Below the pieces are notes generated by a model. The model was not told the origin of the DNA, made no database searches, and was given only the letters and a program-made list of their open reading frames with translations. The translations under genes and the position numbers were made by a program. DNA of 7,452 nt from Candidatus Krumholzibacteriia bacterium. GTDB lineage: Bacteria > Krumholzibacteriota > Krumholzibacteriia > LZORAL124-64-63. The stretch is taken from contig DAOVTU010000126.1 in NCBI GenBank assembly GCA_030632925.1, positions 1 through 7,452 of the forward strand. The letters are read 5' to 3'. Below, piece after piece: positions 5,589-7,452 of the stretch (the first letter of the stretch is position 1; each line of letters begins with the position of its first letter).

Positions 5589-6413
5589 TCAATCTGAGGA
5601 GATAGTCAGCCCTTTCTTCTTCAACTGGGAAAATTCGAAGGCAGAACTGGCCGCGCAGTACAGTCCGTCCAGATCATCACGATAGGGCTCCAGGGCATTT
5701 GCCACCCCAGCCGGCAATTCATTCTCCAGCCAAGGCACACCCGAACCTTCACGACGTTCCAGAAAATCCGCTTCACCTTCCCAGGCCTCCGCTTCGGCCG
5801 CGCGTCCGGCCGCCAACAGGGCCTCGGCATGATTGGCCATCAATTGCCGGATGATTTTTTGATCCGCGCGGCCATACTCGCCACTGCCCTCGCCATCACT
5901 GAAGTCCGTATTTGGCGGGTACTGCAGCCAACTGTTGTAGGCCAAGGTATAGATCCAGATGTACTCCCCCAGGCCCATGTTTTCGGCCAGCAGGGCCTCG
6001 TTGCGAGCCTCGGTAAATCGCCCGATATTGCCGGCGATGCCAAAGGCCGCTCCCATCATGTCCCCCACTGCACCGAACAGCTCGCCCTTGCTCGGTTCTT
6101 CACCTTGGTTGTCCAACTCTTCCAGGCGCTCAAATTTTTGGCCTATTTCCGCAAAGCCCTCGCACATGGGCACCAACGAGCGGCGCACGGCCAGAAAAGC
6201 TTCCAACCGGTCCGGCGTCAGGCTATCTACAGTGGGCACAAAGTCTTCGCGAGCACCAAAAGAGCTGGTCAGCTTCTTCTGGGCATCCACAGCCCGGTCG
6301 AAAGGCTTCATCATCATGATGCTGCCCCCCACACTCAGGATAATCGACAGCAAAATAGGGATCCCGCAGCCCAGGCCACAGCCCAACAACCATTTCTTAC
6401 CTGTTCCCGCCAC
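5589..6413 (-). CDS. Membrane-anchored protein of unknown function
   Basis: I do not recognise a characterised family. The GTG at 6413 (274 residues) is preferred because GAAAGG lies 7 bases upstream and the product then starts MAGTGKKWLLGCGLGCG, running straight into one hydrophobic segment (residues 8-35) rich in Gly and two Cys. An ATG at 6524 would add 37 residues that do not look like a signal and has no ribosome binding site. The remainder (about 36-274) is soluble and mostly helical with many Ala and Glu, and contains a distinctive aromatic stretch GEYIWIYTLAYNSWLQYPP (149-167). A single N-terminal anchor with a large exported domain is the simplest topology. It is divergent from the plus-strand gene at 6645 and separated from the cytochrome operon by 537 bases, so there is no evidence of a shared function. 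A 6-bp stem (5586-5591 with 5595-5600) overlaps its stop but lacks a U-run. Confidence 0.8.
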   Translation of the reverse strand: MAGTGKKWLLGCGLGCGIPILLSIILSVGGSIMMMKPFDRAVDAQKKLTSSFGAREDFVPTVDSLTPDRLEAFLAVRRSLVPMCEGFAEIGQKFERLEELDNQGEEPSKGELFGAVGDMMGAAFGIAGNIGRFTEARNEALLAENMGLGEYIWIYTLAYNSWLQYPPNTDFSDGEGSGEYGRADQKIIRQLMANHAEALLAAGRAAEAEAWEGEADFLERREGSGVPWLENELPAGVANALEPYRDDLDGLYCAASSAFEFSQLKKKGLTISSD

Positions 6414-6632
6414 GAGAGCGCCTTTCGTCCAGCCTAAATCACCATCTGGTTTCAGTATGGCCTCACAACGCAGAAATACAACCTCGGGTTGCATCTTGAA
6501 AAAACAACGGCGGAAACAAGCCATTTTTGGTATTGTGTAAAAATGCAGTAAGGGTCCCAGATCCCGCCAAACGGCAATTCGGCCCCAAATCCGGCTTTCG
6601 AAACTGTCACGCGAGTTTTGATCACCCCCACC

Positions 6633-6640
6633 GAGGAGGT
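6633..6640 (+). promoter_or_regulatory. Ribosome binding site of the heme-oxygenase-fold gene
   Basis: GAGGAGGT lies 4 bases before the ATG at 6645 (5 bases from the last G of AGGAGG). It is a near-complete Shine-Dalgarno match and fixes both the strand and the start of this open-ended gene. Confidence 0.8.
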
Positions 6641-6644
6641 TCCC

Positions 6645-7452
6645 ATGATTCTAAAAGTATCAGCCCAAATCACGGACAAGGTCAGGAACGGCGAAATCAC
6701 CGATGAAGACGCCTCCCGATTTTCCCGCTTAGTAGACACCTGCAACCGCGAACTGATGACCCACACCATTATCTCCGACAACAAATACAGCCAGTGGTTC
6801 GCCAAGGGCGAAGCCGACCGCGATATCGTCAAACACTTCCTGGTCCAATTCTCCGTCTTCTCCAATCTCTTCCTGATCGCCCAGATGATGAAAGTCATCA
6901 ACGCCAACAGCATTGAAGGCATGCGCGCTTCCAAGGAAATCCTCGCCAACGAACTCGGCGTGATCTTCAACAAACCCGGCAACAAACTTGAAGGCGTCCA
7001 GGACACCGACCGCGAAGGCGATCCCGACATCGTCACCATCGAAGGCAGCGTCGACGGCGGCACCTTCCGCTTCAAGGCCGCCCACTTCGAGTGGCTCGTG
7101 CGCTTGGGCGAAACCATGGGCCTGGGCTTCAACGATCTCGGCAAACGCCGCCACGGCACCCCCGCCACTCTCTTCTTCTGCGACCAACTGGCGAGCATCT
7201 ACGGCAACGAAGACGCCAACATCGCCGAAGGCGCCAGCTTCGCCGTGGAGAACTGGGCCGCCGCCGGATTCTGGAAAGAACTCATCGCCGGCCTCGAGGC
7301 CTTCAAAAAGAGCGAACAACCGGACCTGCCCCTGGCCTTCTTCACCTGGCACGACCGCATCGAAGACCAGCACGCCGGCCACGTCATGGACGAACTCGAA
7401 GAACTGTTCTTCGAAGAGGGCTTCAATGAAGACAAATTCATCAAGGGCGGCC
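6645..7452 (+). CDS. Heme-oxygenase-fold, probable diiron-type protein (3' truncated)
   Basis: An open frame of 269 codons runs off the right edge without a stop. The ATG at 6645 follows GAGGAGGT (6633-6640), a strong ribosome binding site. The sequence suggests the TenA/PqqC/CADD-like fold, the heme-oxygenase-like diiron oxidase group: a first helix with W51FAKG then HFLVQFSVFSNLF, ANELG (101-105), AHFEWL...LGETMGLG (146-161), SFAVENW (198-204) and TWHDRIEDQHAGHV (234-247). Against the CADD ligand set (E, H, E, HxxxDxxH, recalled from memory) the likely equivalents are E103, H147, E202, H236, E240 and H243, with Glu in place of the usual Asp at 240. About 43 residues separate E103 from H147 where six are usual, so there is an acidic insertion (about 110-145). 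If metal-bound, it could oxidise a small molecule; the substrate cannot be inferred. A non-catalytic relative is possible. The codons are strongly C-ending. Confidence 0.75.
   Translation, partial: MILKVSAQITDKVRNGEITDEDASRFSRLVDTCNRELMTHTIISDNKYSQWFAKGEADRDIVKHFLVQFSVFSNLFLIAQMMKVINANSIEGMRASKEILANELGVIFNKPGNKLEGVQDTDREGDPDIVTIEGSVDGGTFRFKAAHFEWLVRLGETMGLGFNDLGKRRHGTPATLFFCDQLASIYGNEDANIAEGASFAVENWAAAGFWKELIAGLEAFKKSEQPDLPLAFFTWHDRIEDQHAGHVMDELEELFFEEGFNEDKFIKGG

Noticed and set aside
5570..5605. 11-codon plus-strand frame (MKTSFFLNLRR) after GGAAGGTAGGAG, possible leader peptide.
   Set aside because: No plus-strand gene follows that it could regulate, it overlaps the end of a minus-strand gene, and such short frames are common by chance.
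6452..7382. Minus-strand open frames (6452-7198 and 6729-7382) at the right end.
   Set aside because: The plus strand from 6645 has a strong ribosome binding site, C-ending codons and recognisable helix motifs. The minus frames are low-complexity shadows.
1..7452. CRISPR array, insertion sequence, tRNA or rRNA gene.
   Set aside because: No regularly spaced repeats, transposase-like protein, terminal inverted repeats or structural RNA signatures were seen on either strand.

Overview
The window looks like chromosomal DNA from a Gram-negative, probably anaerobic or facultative, bacterium that respires with multiheme c-type cytochromes. The grounds are two Sec-exported proteins with ten c-type heme sites each, a lipobox lipoprotein, GC-rich coding DNA and an AT-richer gap. 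The gene content resembles extracellular electron transfer loci of metal-reducing deltaproteobacteria such as Geobacter, but the sequence alone does not fix the phylum.

Layout. Positions 1-5051 hold one minus-strand operon, read from right to left. It starts with a secreted protein of two fibronectin-III-like domains and a six-repeat NHL propeller (5051-3498). Next come a small ten-heme cytochrome built from five two-heme modules (3440-2313), a second ten-heme cytochrome with an N-terminal beta-sandwich-like domain (2238-1114), and a six-repeat NHL lipoprotein (1114-80). Last is the signal-peptide start of a fifth exported protein, cut by the window edge (74-1). The last two junctions are tight: TAATG at 1116-1112, and a TGA stop at 82-80 lying 5 bases before the next ATG. 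The two upstream junctions are 57 and 74 bases and carry hairpins. The strongest structure is a perfect 15-bp stem between the two cytochrome genes.

The 537-base gap 5052-5588 carries no convincing gene. It holds a plausible sigma-70-type promoter for the operon (5243-5215, minus strand), with AT-rich palindromes upstream of it. Right of the gap lies an unrecognised membrane-anchored protein (6413-5589, minus strand). It is divergent from a plus-strand gene (6645 to beyond the end) whose product looks like a heme-oxygenase-fold diiron protein.

How the genes may work together (inference): the two cytochromes would carry electrons outside the inner membrane, with one propeller protein secreted and one lipid-anchored as scaffolds or assembly partners. 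The truncated fifth gene could be the missing membrane component, such as a porin, or another cytochrome. The two genes right of the gap have no visible link to this operon. The most unusual points are a CX6CH site replacing one CXXCH in the modular cytochrome, the hairpin that sits over the start region of the second cytochrome, and the propeller-cytochrome-cytochrome-propeller order.
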